IMG/VR virus record: IMGVR_UViG_3300049845_000045 | Location: 1-21,741 of that record | Reading direction: 5' to 3' (one strand) | Length of the DNA: 21,741 nucleotides | From: a virus | Shown here: positions 1 through 6,791 of the stretch, in pieces | Numbering within the stretch: the stretch's first letter is position 1 | Layout: each line of letters opens with the position of its first letter | Position numbers and translations under genes: made by a program | Notes under the pieces: model-generated | The model's database searches: none | What the model was told of the DNA's origin: nothing | Seen by the model: the letters and a program-made list of their open reading frames with translations, nothing else

Positions 1-449
1 TCAACACCCAAGAGCTGACTGACGAGCTCAAGAAGCGGTACGCCGGGTACTCCCTGATCGTGTATCCAGACCCGGCCGGCAGCGCGCGGAAGTCCTCGGC
101 CGAGAACACTGACCACGCGATCATGCGGCTGGGCGGCCTGATGCTGCGGGTCATGGCAAGCCATCCGCGCATTCGAGATCGTGCGAACTCGGTGAACGCG
201 CTGTTCCTGAACGGCTTTGGTGATCGTCGGTTGCACATCAACCGCACGACATGCCCAGGTCTGCACAAGTCACTGATGACTCAGGTGTGGGACAAGGACG
301 ACAAGCCGAAGAAGGGCGTCCAGATCGGTTTGCCAAGCACCAAGAACACGCTGATTGACGGTCCATTGGACGCGTTGGGGTACTTCGTGTTCACGAACTG
401 GCCGGTGCGTGGTTCGGGCTCCCCGAACATTCGGCTGGTGGGTACGTGA
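1..449 (+). CDS. terL: Terminase large subunit, C-terminal part (5' truncated)
   Basis: This is the C-terminal ~149 residues of a phage large terminase, the motor ATPase and nuclease that packages DNA into the prohead. The reading frame is open from base 3 and continues off the left edge; the gene ends with TGA at 447-449. Visible are YPDPAGSARKSS, the acidic motif of the RNase H-like nuclease domain, then an RDRANSVNALFLN segment and the late acidic motif DGPLDALGYF. In relatives the last motif is usually DHPNDALGYF and supplies a metal-binding Asp. The ATPase domain lies outside the window. The portal gene follows after a 42-base gap, the usual order in tailed phages. The family assignment rests on motif recognition, and no other family fits as well. 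Confidence 0.85.
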   Translation, partial: NTQELTDELKKRYAGYSLIVYPDPAGSARKSSAENTDHAIMRLGGLMLRVMASHPRIRDRANSVNALFLNGFGDRRLHINRTTCPGLHKSLMTQVWDKDDKPKKGVQIGLPSTKNTLIDGPLDALGYFVFTNWPVRGSGSPNIRLVGT

Positions 450-459
450 TAGCGGCTGG

Positions 460-466
460 GTAAATA
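460..466 (+). promoter_or_regulatory. GTAAATA motif, copy 1 (terL-portal gap)
   Basis: GTAAATA followed by C lies 26 bases before the portal ATG. It sits inside a small inverted repeat, TGGG-TAAATA-CCCA at 457-470. A Shine-Dalgarno-like AGGA follows near 480-484. The same heptamer recurs in four other gaps (1814, 3534, 5119, 10644). It resembles the TATAAATA -10 box of T4 late promoters, but no -35 element is apparent. A role as a late promoter is inferred only from recurrence and placement. Confidence 0.4.
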
Positions 467-491
467 CCCAATACCGCATTAGGAACTCGCC

Positions 492-1817
492 ATGCCAGTC
501 AACACCCGTCACTACGAATTCGAAAAGGCGTACCCACGCATTGAGCTGACTGAAGCGGCGGTGGAGGGCTCGGTTCGACGCGAAGAGTTTGTGCCTCGCC
601 TGACAGGACAGTCACAGGCCGCCTGGGAAGCGTACGTCAAGCGCGCCGCGTACTACAACGTCACTGAGCGCTCGTTGCTTGCGTTGGTCGGCGCGCTGCT
701 TCGCAAGCCGTACAGCATGAGTGGCTTGGTCGGTGACGAGCCGGTTGTTGACGACACGCACTTTGAAGAGTTCCTGCAACGCGCGTACCGCACGCTGCTG
801 GTGCAAGGCAGGCTAGGGCTGCACGTCGATTACGACGAAGAGCGCGGGTCGCCAAAGCTCATCGCGTACAGCGCCGAGCACGTCATCAACTGGTGCAACG
901 ACTTCATCGTGATTGAGGAATCGGTCATCGAAAAAGACAAGGACGATCCCTTTGTTGTGAAGTCCGTGCCGCAGTGGCGTGAGCTTCGCATCAACGAGGC
1001 AGGGCAGTACGAGGTCCGGTTGTGGCGTCAGACGGGTCGTGATCGCTTTGAGATCATCGACACGCGCGTGCCGTTGGTGCGTGGTGCCGCGCTGTCCGAG
1101 ATCCCGTTCTGGTTCGTCACCCCGTACGACAACAGCACCGAGGTGTACACGCCGCCGCTGGCTGGCTTGGCCGAGCTGAACGTGCAGCACTTCCGCACTT
1201 CGGTTGACCACGGGCACGGGCTGCACTTCACGGCGCTGCCACAACCGTACATCGCAGGTGACCTGCAGCTCGCGGATCCGAACAACCCGGTGCTGAAGCT
1301 TGCCATTGGCACGGATCAGGTGTGGCACCTGACGGCCGGTTCAACGGTTGGGTACCTTGAGTTCAGCGGATCTGGTCTGGGCGCCATCAAGGAGCACATC
1401 CAGCACCTCGAAGAGCAGATGTACTCGGCCGGTTCACGGTTGCTGACCGTCAAGCGCGGTGTGGAGTCCGCTGAGGCCCTGCAGCTTCGTGCGGGGTCGG
1501 AAAGTGCCGTGCTGATCACGATGGCCCTGGCCCTTGAGCACGGTCTCATCGCGGCCCTGACCATGTACAACAACTGGGCCGGGTCTAGCACCGTGCCAAC
1601 CGTGGAGCTGAACAAGGACTTCACGGCCGCGCAGGTTGACCCGACCGAGATGAAGTCGCTGCTGGAGGCGTACGCCGCTGGCGCGCTCACGCTGGAATCA
1701 CTGCTCAAGCGTCTGTACGACGGCGAGCTGATCGAGGACGTGGAAACGGAGCTTGCCGCGCTTGCCGCGAATCCTCCGGCACCCGAACCGACTGTAGTTA
1801 CCGGCGTAAATCAGTAA
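492..1817 (+). CDS. Portal protein (DUF4055 type)
   Basis: A 441-residue protein recognised as the DUF4055 portal-like family. Portals form the dodecameric ring at the unique capsid vertex through which DNA enters and leaves. The N-terminal segment with the pattern AAYYNVTERSLLALVGALLRKPY (residues ~53-75) is the family hallmark. The long C-terminal helical part (residues ~290-400) has the EQMYSAGSRLL and SAEALQLRAGSESAVL segments expected of the portal stem and crown. The length is close to that of family members. The start ATG is preceded by an AGGA ribosome-binding site about 8 bases away. Its place between terminase and scaffold fits. No fused head-morphogenesis domain is seen. Confidence 0.85.
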   Translation: MPVNTRHYEFEKAYPRIELTEAAVEGSVRREEFVPRLTGQSQAAWEAYVKRAAYYNVTERSLLALVGALLRKPYSMSGLVGDEPVVDDTHFEEFLQRAYRTLLVQGRLGLHVDYDEERGSPKLIAYSAEHVINWCNDFIVIEESVIEKDKDDPFVVKSVPQWRELRINEAGQYEVRLWRQTGRDRFEIIDTRVPLVRGAALSEIPFWFVTPYDNSTEVYTPPLAGLAELNVQHFRTSVDHGHGLHFTALPQPYIAGDLQLADPNNPVLKLAIGTDQVWHLTAGSTVGYLEFSGSGLGAIKEHIQHLEEQMYSAGSRLLTVKRGVESAEALQLRAGSESAVLITMALALEHGLIAALTMYNNWAGSSTVPTVELNKDFTAAQVDPTEMKSLLEAYAAGALTLESLLKRLYDGELIEDVETELAALAANPPAPEPTVVTGVNQ

Positions 1818-1820
1818 ATA
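1814..1820 (+). promoter_or_regulatory. GTAAATA motif, copy 2 (portal-scaffold gap)
   Basis: GTAAATA followed by C overlaps the TAA stop codon of the portal gene (1815-1817) and lies 39 bases before the scaffold ATG. The downstream bases (CAGCAT) resemble those after copies 1 and 4 (CCGCAT). It is interpreted as the same unidentified element as the other four copies. Confidence 0.35.
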
Positions 1821-1858
1821 CAGCATCGACCACAAGGGCCGCCGGGGGCGGTTAAGCG

Positions 1859-2530
1859 ATGCTGAAATTTGAAACCAACGAGATCCCAGCGGGGCTGGAG
1901 TCTTACTACGAGGACACCGGAACCGGCGTCTTCAAGCTCAAGGTGGATGGGGTAGTTCCTGTCTCGGAAGCCGAACAGCACAAGTCGAAGCTCAAAGAGT
2001 TTCGCGACACGAACATCAACTTGAAGAAGCAGGTCGAAGAGCTTGCTCGCTTTGAGCAGATGTTCAAGAGCGGTGAGTTCTCGTCAGAGAAGCTCAGCGC
2101 CAAGATTGAAGAACAAGCGCTCGTTAAGGCCGCCGAAATGAAGGCCGCATACGAGCAGCAGGTCGCGGAGTTGACCGAGAAGCTCACTGGTACCAGTACC
2201 AAGCTTGAGCAGATCGTTCGAGACAACGCGGTCTCAGCAGCCGCTCTCAAGCACGGTGTGTCAGAGACGGCTCTAGAGGATGTGCACGCTCGTGCAAAGG
2301 CTGCCTTCAAGGTGGTCGATGGTGAGTTGGTTGCCGCTGATGGTGTCCTCGACGCCAAAGGCAAGGCCCTCACGGTTGACGGCTGGATGGCTGCTCTTGC
2401 TGAAAAGGCACCACACCTCTTCAACGCATCACGCGGGGCGGGTGCGACAAAACCGAACCGGCCGGTACCGGCAGTTGAGAAGAAGTCCGCTGTGGACCTG
2501 ATCTCGGCTGGATTGGCCAAACGCCGCTAA
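1859..2530 (+). CDS. Capsid scaffold protein (GP20-like minor structural protein)
   Basis: A 223-residue, highly charged protein directly upstream of the major capsid gene, the classical scaffold position. Scaffolds template prohead assembly and are then lost or degraded. Residues ~38-125 are Lys/Glu/Leu rich and helical, with a strong coiled-coil look (SKLKEFRDTNINLKKQVEEL). A Gly/Pro-rich hinge (residues ~195-210) is followed by a short basic C-terminal helix ending SAGLAKRR; such basic tails bind capsid protein in known scaffolds. The N-terminus resembles the phage minor structural protein GP20 family. The ATG has only a weak, G-rich ribosome-binding site (GGGGGCGG at ~1844-1851). No protease motif is seen, so this is scaffold rather than a protease-scaffold fusion. 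Confidence 0.75.
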   Translation: MLKFETNEIPAGLESYYEDTGTGVFKLKVDGVVPVSEAEQHKSKLKEFRDTNINLKKQVEELARFEQMFKSGEFSSEKLSAKIEEQALVKAAEMKAAYEQQVAELTEKLTGTSTKLEQIVRDNAVSAAALKHGVSETALEDVHARAKAAFKVVDGELVAADGVLDAKGKALTVDGWMAALAEKAPHLFNASRGAGATKPNRPVPAVEKKSAVDLISAGLAKRR

Positions 2531-2563
2531 GTACGGCAGCACCTTTTCCAATAGGAGCCTCAA

Positions 2564-3517
2564 ATGGCATTGATCACCCTTTCCGAAGTCAAGAAGCTTG
2601 GCTACGACGACCTGGCTGCTGGCCTGGCCGAGTCCATCATCACCATCAACCCGCTGTACCAACTGCTTCCGTTCAACACCGTGAACGGCAACGCGTACGC
2701 CTTCAACCGTGAAAACGCGCAGGGCAACGTGATCGTTGGTGGCCGTGGTGTTGCAACCACGAACGCCAAGGGCGCTCCAACCTTCACGCAGATCGCGCAA
2801 GCTCTGGTCACCATCGCTGGTGACGCTGAGATCGCTGGTCAGGACGTCGCACAAGGCGTTGGTGAAGGTGCTGGCAACGACCCTGTCGCTATGCAGGTTG
2901 CTGCCAAGGCTAAGGCCATTGGTCGCGAGTACCAGCGCATGATGGTTTCGGGCGACAGCGCTTCGCCTTCCGCTTCGAACGACACTGGTGTGACCAACAC
3001 CGCTGAGTTCGATGGTCTGATCAAGATGATCGGCTCTGATGCCGCGTTCTCTGCTCAGAAGCTGGACAAGGCCAACGCTGCTCTGACGCTGGACATGCTC
3101 GATGAGCTGGTTCACGCCGTCACCGCTTCTGACGCTCAGTTCCTGATGGGCAACAGCGCCGCTGTTCGCAAGATCCTGTCGCTGCAGCGCGCTGCTGGTG
3201 GTGTCACGATGACCGAGCTGGCTGGTGTGCAGGTTCCTTCGTGGAACGGCATTCCAATCTTCCGCAACGACTTCATCCCAACGGACGTGATCGGCGGTAC
3301 CGCTGGCAACCAAACGCACCTGTTCGCAGGTTGCTTCGACGACGGCACTCGCAAGCTCGGCATGTCCGGCGTGCTGCCTTCAGCCGGCGGTCTGATTGTT
3401 GACGACATCGGTTGGAGCGAAAGCGCCGACGTGATGATCAAGCGCGTCAAGATGTACGGCACCTTCGCTGTGCACTCGGTTCGCTCAGTCGCCGGTCTGT
3501 GGAACGTCACGGTCTGA
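2564..3517 (+). CDS. Major capsid protein
   Basis: A 317-residue protein matching the phage major capsid (GP7-like, HK97-fold) family. It starts MALITLSEVKKLG and has the typical N-terminal pattern of a helix followed by INPLYQLLPF and AFNRENAQGNVIVGGRG. Later segments fit the P-domain and A-domain of an HK97 fold: DKANAALTLDMLDELVHAV (spine helix), GVQVPSWNGIPIFRNDFIP, and a Gly-rich stretch near the C-terminus. A good ribosome-binding site (AGGAG at 2553-2557) precedes the ATG. Codon use is strongly biased (Ala GCT, Asn AAC, Lys AAG), consistent with high expression. A terminator-like hairpin follows 22 bases after the stop, a common arrangement after abundant capsid genes. Confidence 0.9.
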   Translation: MALITLSEVKKLGYDDLAAGLAESIITINPLYQLLPFNTVNGNAYAFNRENAQGNVIVGGRGVATTNAKGAPTFTQIAQALVTIAGDAEIAGQDVAQGVGEGAGNDPVAMQVAAKAKAIGREYQRMMVSGDSASPSASNDTGVTNTAEFDGLIKMIGSDAAFSAQKLDKANAALTLDMLDELVHAVTASDAQFLMGNSAAVRKILSLQRAAGGVTMTELAGVQVPSWNGIPIFRNDFIPTDVIGGTAGNQTHLFAGCFDDGTRKLGMSGVLPSAGGLIVDDIGWSESADVMIKRVKMYGTFAVHSVRSVAGLWNVTV

Positions 3518-3523
3518 TCTAGC

Positions 3524-3535
3524 ACCTAGCTAGGT
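3524..3535. repeat. 12-bp perfect palindrome ACCTAGCTAGGT
   Basis: A perfect palindrome just after the capsid stop codon. It overlaps the first two bases of GTAAATA copy 3. With the CTAG at 3519-3522, three CTAG tetramers fall within about 15 bases, although CTAG is generally scarce in bacterial and phage DNA. It could be a protein-binding site or part of the mRNA 3'-end structure. No function is established. Confidence 0.5.
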
Positions 3536-3540
3536 AAATA
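3534..3540 (+). promoter_or_regulatory. GTAAATA motif, copy 3 (after capsid gene)
   Basis: GTAAATA, here followed by A rather than C. It is wedged between the 12-bp palindrome and the terminator hairpin and lies 44 bases before the next start codon. If it is a -10 element, the transcript would begin within or near the hairpin, which is an odd arrangement. Confidence 0.35.
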
Positions 3541-3565
3541 AGGGAACGGGAAACCGTTCCCTTTT
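3540..3565 (+). terminator. Rho-independent terminator after the capsid gene
   Basis: A perfect 10-bp stem, AAGGGAACGG (3540-3549) with CCGTTCCCTT (3554-3563), closes a GAAA tetraloop. The run TTTT spans 3562-3565. The U-tract is short, so termination is probably partial. This would let capsid mRNA accumulate above that of the downstream connector genes while still allowing read-through into the tail operon. Confidence 0.75.
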
Positions 3566-3583
3566 GACTTTCTGGAGGTCCGA

Positions 3584-4093
3584 ATGACGTTGATCGTCGG
3601 CCAAAACACATACATCAGCCAAGCGGACGCGGAAGCGTACGCAGATTTGGCTGGCCTGGACGCCCTCACTGACCCCGTGAAAAGTCTCAAGCAGGCAACT
3701 CTTGCGCTCGACCGCTTGTACGGCGCGCGCTTCATTGGTCTCAAAGACAACCTGGAGCAGCCGCTGATGTGGCCGCGTCGTCCAACGTCGTCAGATGTGG
3801 ACAGCGCAACGGACTACTACCTCGTGGACAGCTTTGGGAACTACCGGAGCTTCACGGGCATTCCGATTGAGGTTGCGCACGCCACGGTCGAGCTGGCAAT
3901 GCTGATCGAGTCGGGCACCAACGTGTACGCGCAGTCAGATCCGGTCGTAAAGCAGGAAACCATTGAGGTTGATGTGATCAGGACCTCGCGCACGTACCAC
4001 GACATCGGGTACCGCACGAACTTCCTGCACAAGATCCATGTGATCTTGGCCCCGCTGCTGACCTCGGCAGCCTCATTCAAGCTGGTGCGCTGA
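3584..4093 (+). CDS. Head-tail adaptor (DnaT-like/gp6-like family)
   Basis: A 169-residue protein starting MTLIVGQNTYISQADAEAYA, the hallmark of the phage family catalogued as putative DnaT-like ssDNA-binding protein. Members sit just after the capsid gene and are best explained as head-tail adaptors docking under the portal. The central SLKQATLALDRLYGARFIG helix followed by QPLMWPRRP is typical. The ATG has a strong ribosome-binding site (GGAGGT at 3574-3579). Its TGA overlaps the next ATG as TGATG. The DnaT label reflects distant similarity; position favours a connector role over DNA replication. Confidence 0.75.
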   Translation: MTLIVGQNTYISQADAEAYADLAGLDALTDPVKSLKQATLALDRLYGARFIGLKDNLEQPLMWPRRPTSSDVDSATDYYLVDSFGNYRSFTGIPIEVAHATVELAMLIESGTNVYAQSDPVVKQETIEVDVIRTSRTYHDIGYRTNFLHKIHVILAPLLTSAASFKLVR

Positions 4094-4416
4094 TGGACTA
4101 CGCACGCATGGCCGGCATTGCCGACAAGCTTCTGAGCACGGTTGGAATGCGTGTCTCAGTGTCGCGAGCTGGTGCCTCGGTTGGCAGCGGCTCTGGCGTT
4201 TTCGTGAACAAGACCAAGCAGGACCAAACGACACCGGCCTCGTCGGTGCTGGCGCAAACCGCCATGACTGAGCGTGTGCTGCTGCTGTCAGGTCTGGTGC
4301 GTGAGGTTGAGGTCGGCGACACGGTTGTGGCCGAGCGCATTACGTACAAGGTCACGGGCGTTGAGATCGTGCGTCCAACGACCACAACGCTGCTTTACAA
4401 GCTCACGGTGGTCTGA
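4093..4416 (+). CDS. Putative head closure (stopper) protein
   Basis: A 107-residue small protein between the adaptor and the gp10-like gene, where head-closure proteins are encoded. The sequence is beta-rich in its second half (VREVEVGDTVVAERITYKV), consistent with the small beta-barrel fold of stopper proteins, and starts with a short helix (YARMAGIADKLLSTVG). It has no catalytic motif. It is translationally coupled on both sides: its ATG overlaps the upstream TGA and its own TGA overlaps the next ATG. The function is inferred mainly from position and size. Confidence 0.6.
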   Translation: MDYARMAGIADKLLSTVGMRVSVSRAGASVGSGSGVFVNKTKQDQTTPASSVLAQTAMTERVLLLSGLVREVEVGDTVVAERITYKVTGVEIVRPTTTTLLYKLTVV

Positions 4417-4715
4417 TGGCAATCATCCAAAACGTCTTCGCTGGTCTGAACACACGGCTTCGCAAGTTCAAGTCCGAGTTTGGTGTCGAGTTCATGGAGC
4501 GCGTCAAGGAAAAGACGCCCGTGATCACTGGTCGCTTGCAAAACGGCTGGGGCTTCACGATGAAGCAAACCGACATCGAGATCTGGAACGTCCAAGACTA
4601 CGCGTCGTACGTCGAGTACGGCACGCCCAAGATGGCGCCGCGAGGTATGTTGCGTCGGACGCTGCTTGAGTCCCAGGACATCGCAAAGGTCGCAATGGAG
4701 AGGGCCAAGAAATGA
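4416..4715 (+). CDS. HK97 gp10-like tail completion / neck protein
   Basis: A 99-residue protein of the HK97 gp10-like family. The signature pattern is present: KEKTPVITGRLQNGW, then NVQDYASYVEYGTPKMAPRGMLRRTL. These proteins join head and tail or complete the tail in siphophages. The ATG overlaps the preceding stop (TGATG), and its own TGA overlaps the next start (ATGA), so the connector genes form one coupled translation unit. Confidence 0.85.
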   Translation: MAIIQNVFAGLNTRLRKFKSEFGVEFMERVKEKTPVITGRLQNGWGFTMKQTDIEIWNVQDYASYVEYGTPKMAPRGMLRRTLLESQDIAKVAMERAKK

Positions 4716-5113
4716 GCTACGCAAATCTTCAAGCGGCCCTGGACAACCACCTGCAGACGTTGGCTAACCTGCCGCCGCTGCAGCTTGAGAACACCCGCAA
4801 CATCGGCCGCACTGGTCAGTCGTTCTCACGCGCCACGCTGTTGCCAGCCCGTCCAAGTCAGCTCTCGGTTGGCGCGCAAGGCCGTGATCTTCGACGCGGC
4901 CTGTACCAGATTGACCTGTTCGTCCCAACGGACGACGGCGCAACAACCGCAAACGTGATGGCCGACGAGGTCATCGCGCACTTTCCACGAGGTTTGGTCG
5001 TGTCGCTAGACGGCACCAGCGTCGTGGTCGAGATGGCGTACCGCGAAGTCGGACAGCGTGTAGAGACGTTTTACATGCTGCCAATCATGGTCGTTTGGTG
5101 GTCCATTGCCTGA
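4712..5113 (+). CDS. Tail terminator protein (DUF4128-like)
   Basis: A 133-residue protein resembling the DUF4128 tail terminator-like family: an N-terminal helix, a central strand run with RRGLYQIDLFVP, a helix TTANVMADEVIAHFPRG, and C-terminal strands. Tail terminators cap the tail tube hexamer and bind the head connector. It lies directly before the tail tube gene, as in lambda (gpU before gpV). The start overlaps the upstream stop as ATGA. Confidence 0.7.
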   Translation: MSYANLQAALDNHLQTLANLPPLQLENTRNIGRTGQSFSRATLLPARPSQLSVGAQGRDLRRGLYQIDLFVPTDDGATTANVMADEVIAHFPRGLVVSLDGTSVVVEMAYREVGQRVETFYMLPIMVVWWSIA

Positions 5114-5118
5114 CCGAA

Positions 5119-5125
5119 GTAAATA
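5119..5125 (+). promoter_or_regulatory. GTAAATA motif, copy 4 (before tail tube gene)
   Basis: GTAAATA followed by CCGCAT, lying 26 bases before the tail tube ATG, the same spacing as copy 1. A strong ribosome-binding site (AAGGAG) lies between the motif and the ATG. It precedes one of the most highly made virion proteins, which would fit a promoter or an mRNA-stabilising element. Confidence 0.4.
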
Positions 5126-5150
5126 CCGCATAGCCCATTAAGGAGCACCC

Positions 5151-6059
5151 ATGGCCGCATCTAACAGCCGTCGCCAGCTTGCGTTTATCCCTGAGACCGT
5201 TTTCGGGACCACGCCAGCCACCCCACAAACCCAGCTCATCGAGTTCGTGTCGTTTGACGCGGACCTGACCTCTGAGCAGCTCAACAGCGCTGCCATTCGT
5301 GCTGACCGCCAGATCGGTTTTTCACGTCGCGGCAACCTGTCAGCCGAGGGTTCGCTTGTCGTGGAAATGGCGCCCGACAACTACGACACGTTCCTTGAGG
5401 CCACGCTTGGTGGCACTTGGACAACCAACGTACTGAAGATTGGCAACACCGCTCGTTCGTTCGCCTTTGAAGAAGGCTTTATGGACATCGCGCAGTTCCG
5501 GGTGTTCAACGGTGTGACGTTCAACAGCCTGTCGATGGAAGTGACGCCTGACGCGCTTGTTCAAGCAACGTTCGGCCTGATGGGTTCGACTGCAACCGCG
5601 TTCACTGGCACGTCGATTGACTCGACGCCAACCGCGATCACAAAGAAGGATGTGTTCTTCCACGAAGGTGGCACGATCAACGAAGGCGGCGCACCAGTCG
5701 CGTTCGTCACCGGCATCACCTTTGAGCTGACGAACAACCTCGCTGGCAACCGCGCCCTGGGCAGCTCGTCGTATCGCTCGATGACGCTGGGCCGCGCTGA
5801 GGTGACCGGCACCGTGACCGCGCTGTTTGAGTCCGTGACGCTGTACAACAAGTACCGCAACAGCACCACGTCGTCGCTGAGCTTCGTGCTGTCGGCTGGT
5901 TCGCCTGCCGAGACACTGACCTTCACGTTCCCTGATGTCCGCTACACGAGCGGCACCCTGCAGCGTGCTGACACTGGCCCGGTGCTGGTTGAGCTTGGCT
6001 TCACGGCTGTGTACGACTCGGCTTCAGCCACGTCGCTGCAGATCACGCGGAGCGCTTGA
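5151..6059 (+). CDS. Major tail tube protein
   Basis: A 302-residue protein resembling the Phage_tube_2 tail tube family. Hexamers of such proteins stack to make the tail tube. The start SNSRRQLAFIPETVFGTTPATP is a typical N-terminal arm. The rest is beta-rich with repeated short strands (EGSLVVEMAPDNYDTFLEATLGG, NSLSMEVTPDALVQATFGLMG) and a C-terminal segment GPVLVELGFTAVYD. The ribosome-binding site AAGGAG is well placed. The TGA overlaps the tail chaperone ATG (TGATG). Its position between the tail terminator and the chaperones confirms the call. Confidence 0.88.
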   Translation: MAASNSRRQLAFIPETVFGTTPATPQTQLIEFVSFDADLTSEQLNSAAIRADRQIGFSRRGNLSAEGSLVVEMAPDNYDTFLEATLGGTWTTNVLKIGNTARSFAFEEGFMDIAQFRVFNGVTFNSLSMEVTPDALVQATFGLMGSTATAFTGTSIDSTPTAITKKDVFFHEGGTINEGGAPVAFVTGITFELTNNLAGNRALGSSSYRSMTLGRAEVTGTVTALFESVTLYNKYRNSTTSSLSFVLSAGSPAETLTFTFPDVRYTSGTLQRADTGPVLVELGFTAVYDSASATSLQITRSA

Positions 6060-6436
6060 TGAAGGTTAGCTCACTGCTGCCGACTGCCCGAGACCTGCCC
6101 ATCAAGTTCGTTGATGGCGAGCCTACGGGCATCGTCATGAAGATCGTTGGTCACGACAGCAAGCAGGTGCACGAGGTCGGCAAGAAGTTCGCCATGCAGC
6201 TTAGCGAGGATGGCAAGAACTTTGACCTGCTTGAGCAGCGCGCCGCTGAGGTGGTGGCCGCTTGCGTGGTCGGTTGGACCGGTCTCGAAAACGAAGACGG
6301 CACCCCAATGCCGTACTCACACGAAAAAGCCGTTGAGCTGCTGTCCAAGCCCGAGCTGTCATTCATCGCTGAACAGGTTGTGAGGTACGCCGCTACACGG
6401 CAAAACTTCTTTCGACGGCCTGAATCAGAAGCTTGA
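6059..6436 (+). CDS. Tail assembly chaperone, short form (gpG-like)
   Basis: A 125-residue protein in the lambda gpG slot between tail tube and tape measure. gpG-type chaperones coat the tape measure protein during tail assembly. I start at ATG 6059, which overlaps the tail tube TGA; a TTG at 6056 in the same frame is less likely. The core (IKFVDGEPTGIVMKIVGHDS, then a helical EQRAAEVVAACVVGWTG) looks like the strand-rich N-domain of this family. It ends at TGA 6434-6436. The +1 frame is open from 6384, so a longer gpGT-type product is expected by frameshifting (see the 6414-6791 entry). Confidence 0.75.
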   Translation: MKVSSLLPTARDLPIKFVDGEPTGIVMKIVGHDSKQVHEVGKKFAMQLSEDGKNFDLLEQRAAEVVAACVVGWTGLENEDGTPMPYSHEKAVELLSKPELSFIAEQVVRYAATRQNFFRRPESEA

Positions 6437-6791
6437 GACCTACATCCGCTGGGTCGTAGAGACCCAGCACCCCGGAAAAGATGGTGTCTCCAAAGAGCGC
6501 CATCTTCAAGCCGCCATCAAGCAACTTCAACGAGCCGGCCGCCCAACGGCTGAGCTTGAGGCACAGCTTGTGCCTCCCGAGATCCCAAACGGCTTTGAGT
6601 ACCTGATCTCGCACTTTGCTCTCATAAATAGAGCAAGAGGCAGTGGCTTTAACGGGCCGTTGGCAATCAGCTTCACCGAACTCAAAGCTTTCAGCGAGCT
6701 GCTGGACATCACGCTTGAGCCATGGGAGGTACGTGCGCTGTTGCGACTTGACGCTGCCTACATCGAAGCATCAATGGATCGGGGCGCGTAA
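6414..6791 (+). CDS. Tail assembly chaperone extension (gpT-like), reached by frameshift
   Basis: An open frame without its own convincing start, from 6384 to TAA 6789-6791, in the +1 frame relative to gpG. Its translation contains FEYLISHFALINRARG and ends EPWEVRALLRLDAAYIEA, the helix pattern of gpT-like chaperone C-domains. The best slip site is UUU_C at 6410-6413: tRNA-Phe on UUU can move +1 onto UUC, and the next zero-frame codon is CGA. A slip there gives a fusion of about 243 residues (118 + 125). The -1 frame is blocked by TGA at 6421. The last base of the TAA is the first base of the tape measure ATG (TAATG). Confidence 0.7.
   Translation, partial: DGLNQKLETYIRWVVETQHPGKDGVSKERHLQAAIKQLQRAGRPTAELEAQLVPPEIPNGFEYLISHFALINRARGSGFNGPLAISFTELKAFSELLDITLEPWEVRALLRLDAAYIEASMDRGA

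Noticed and set aside
1839-1851. Small CCGCC-GGG-GGCGG hairpin before the scaffold start
   Set aside because: The stem is only 5 bp with a 3-base loop in a G/C-rich gap and no U-tract. It may mask the weak ribosome-binding site, but this is too little to call.
2429-3319. 296-residue open frame on the minus strand over the capsid gene
   Set aside because: It is a shadow of the strongly codon-biased capsid gene; the peptide is low-complexity with no recognisable domain and has no ribosome-binding site.
4274-4669. 131-residue plus-strand open frame
   Set aside because: It overlaps two coupled connector genes with clear family matches, and its Arg/Cys/Trp-rich peptide is typical of an off-frame translation.
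6400-6421. -1 frameshift for the tail chaperone at CAAAACTT
   Set aside because: The -1 frame meets TGA at 6421 after a few codons, so no gpT-like product could result.
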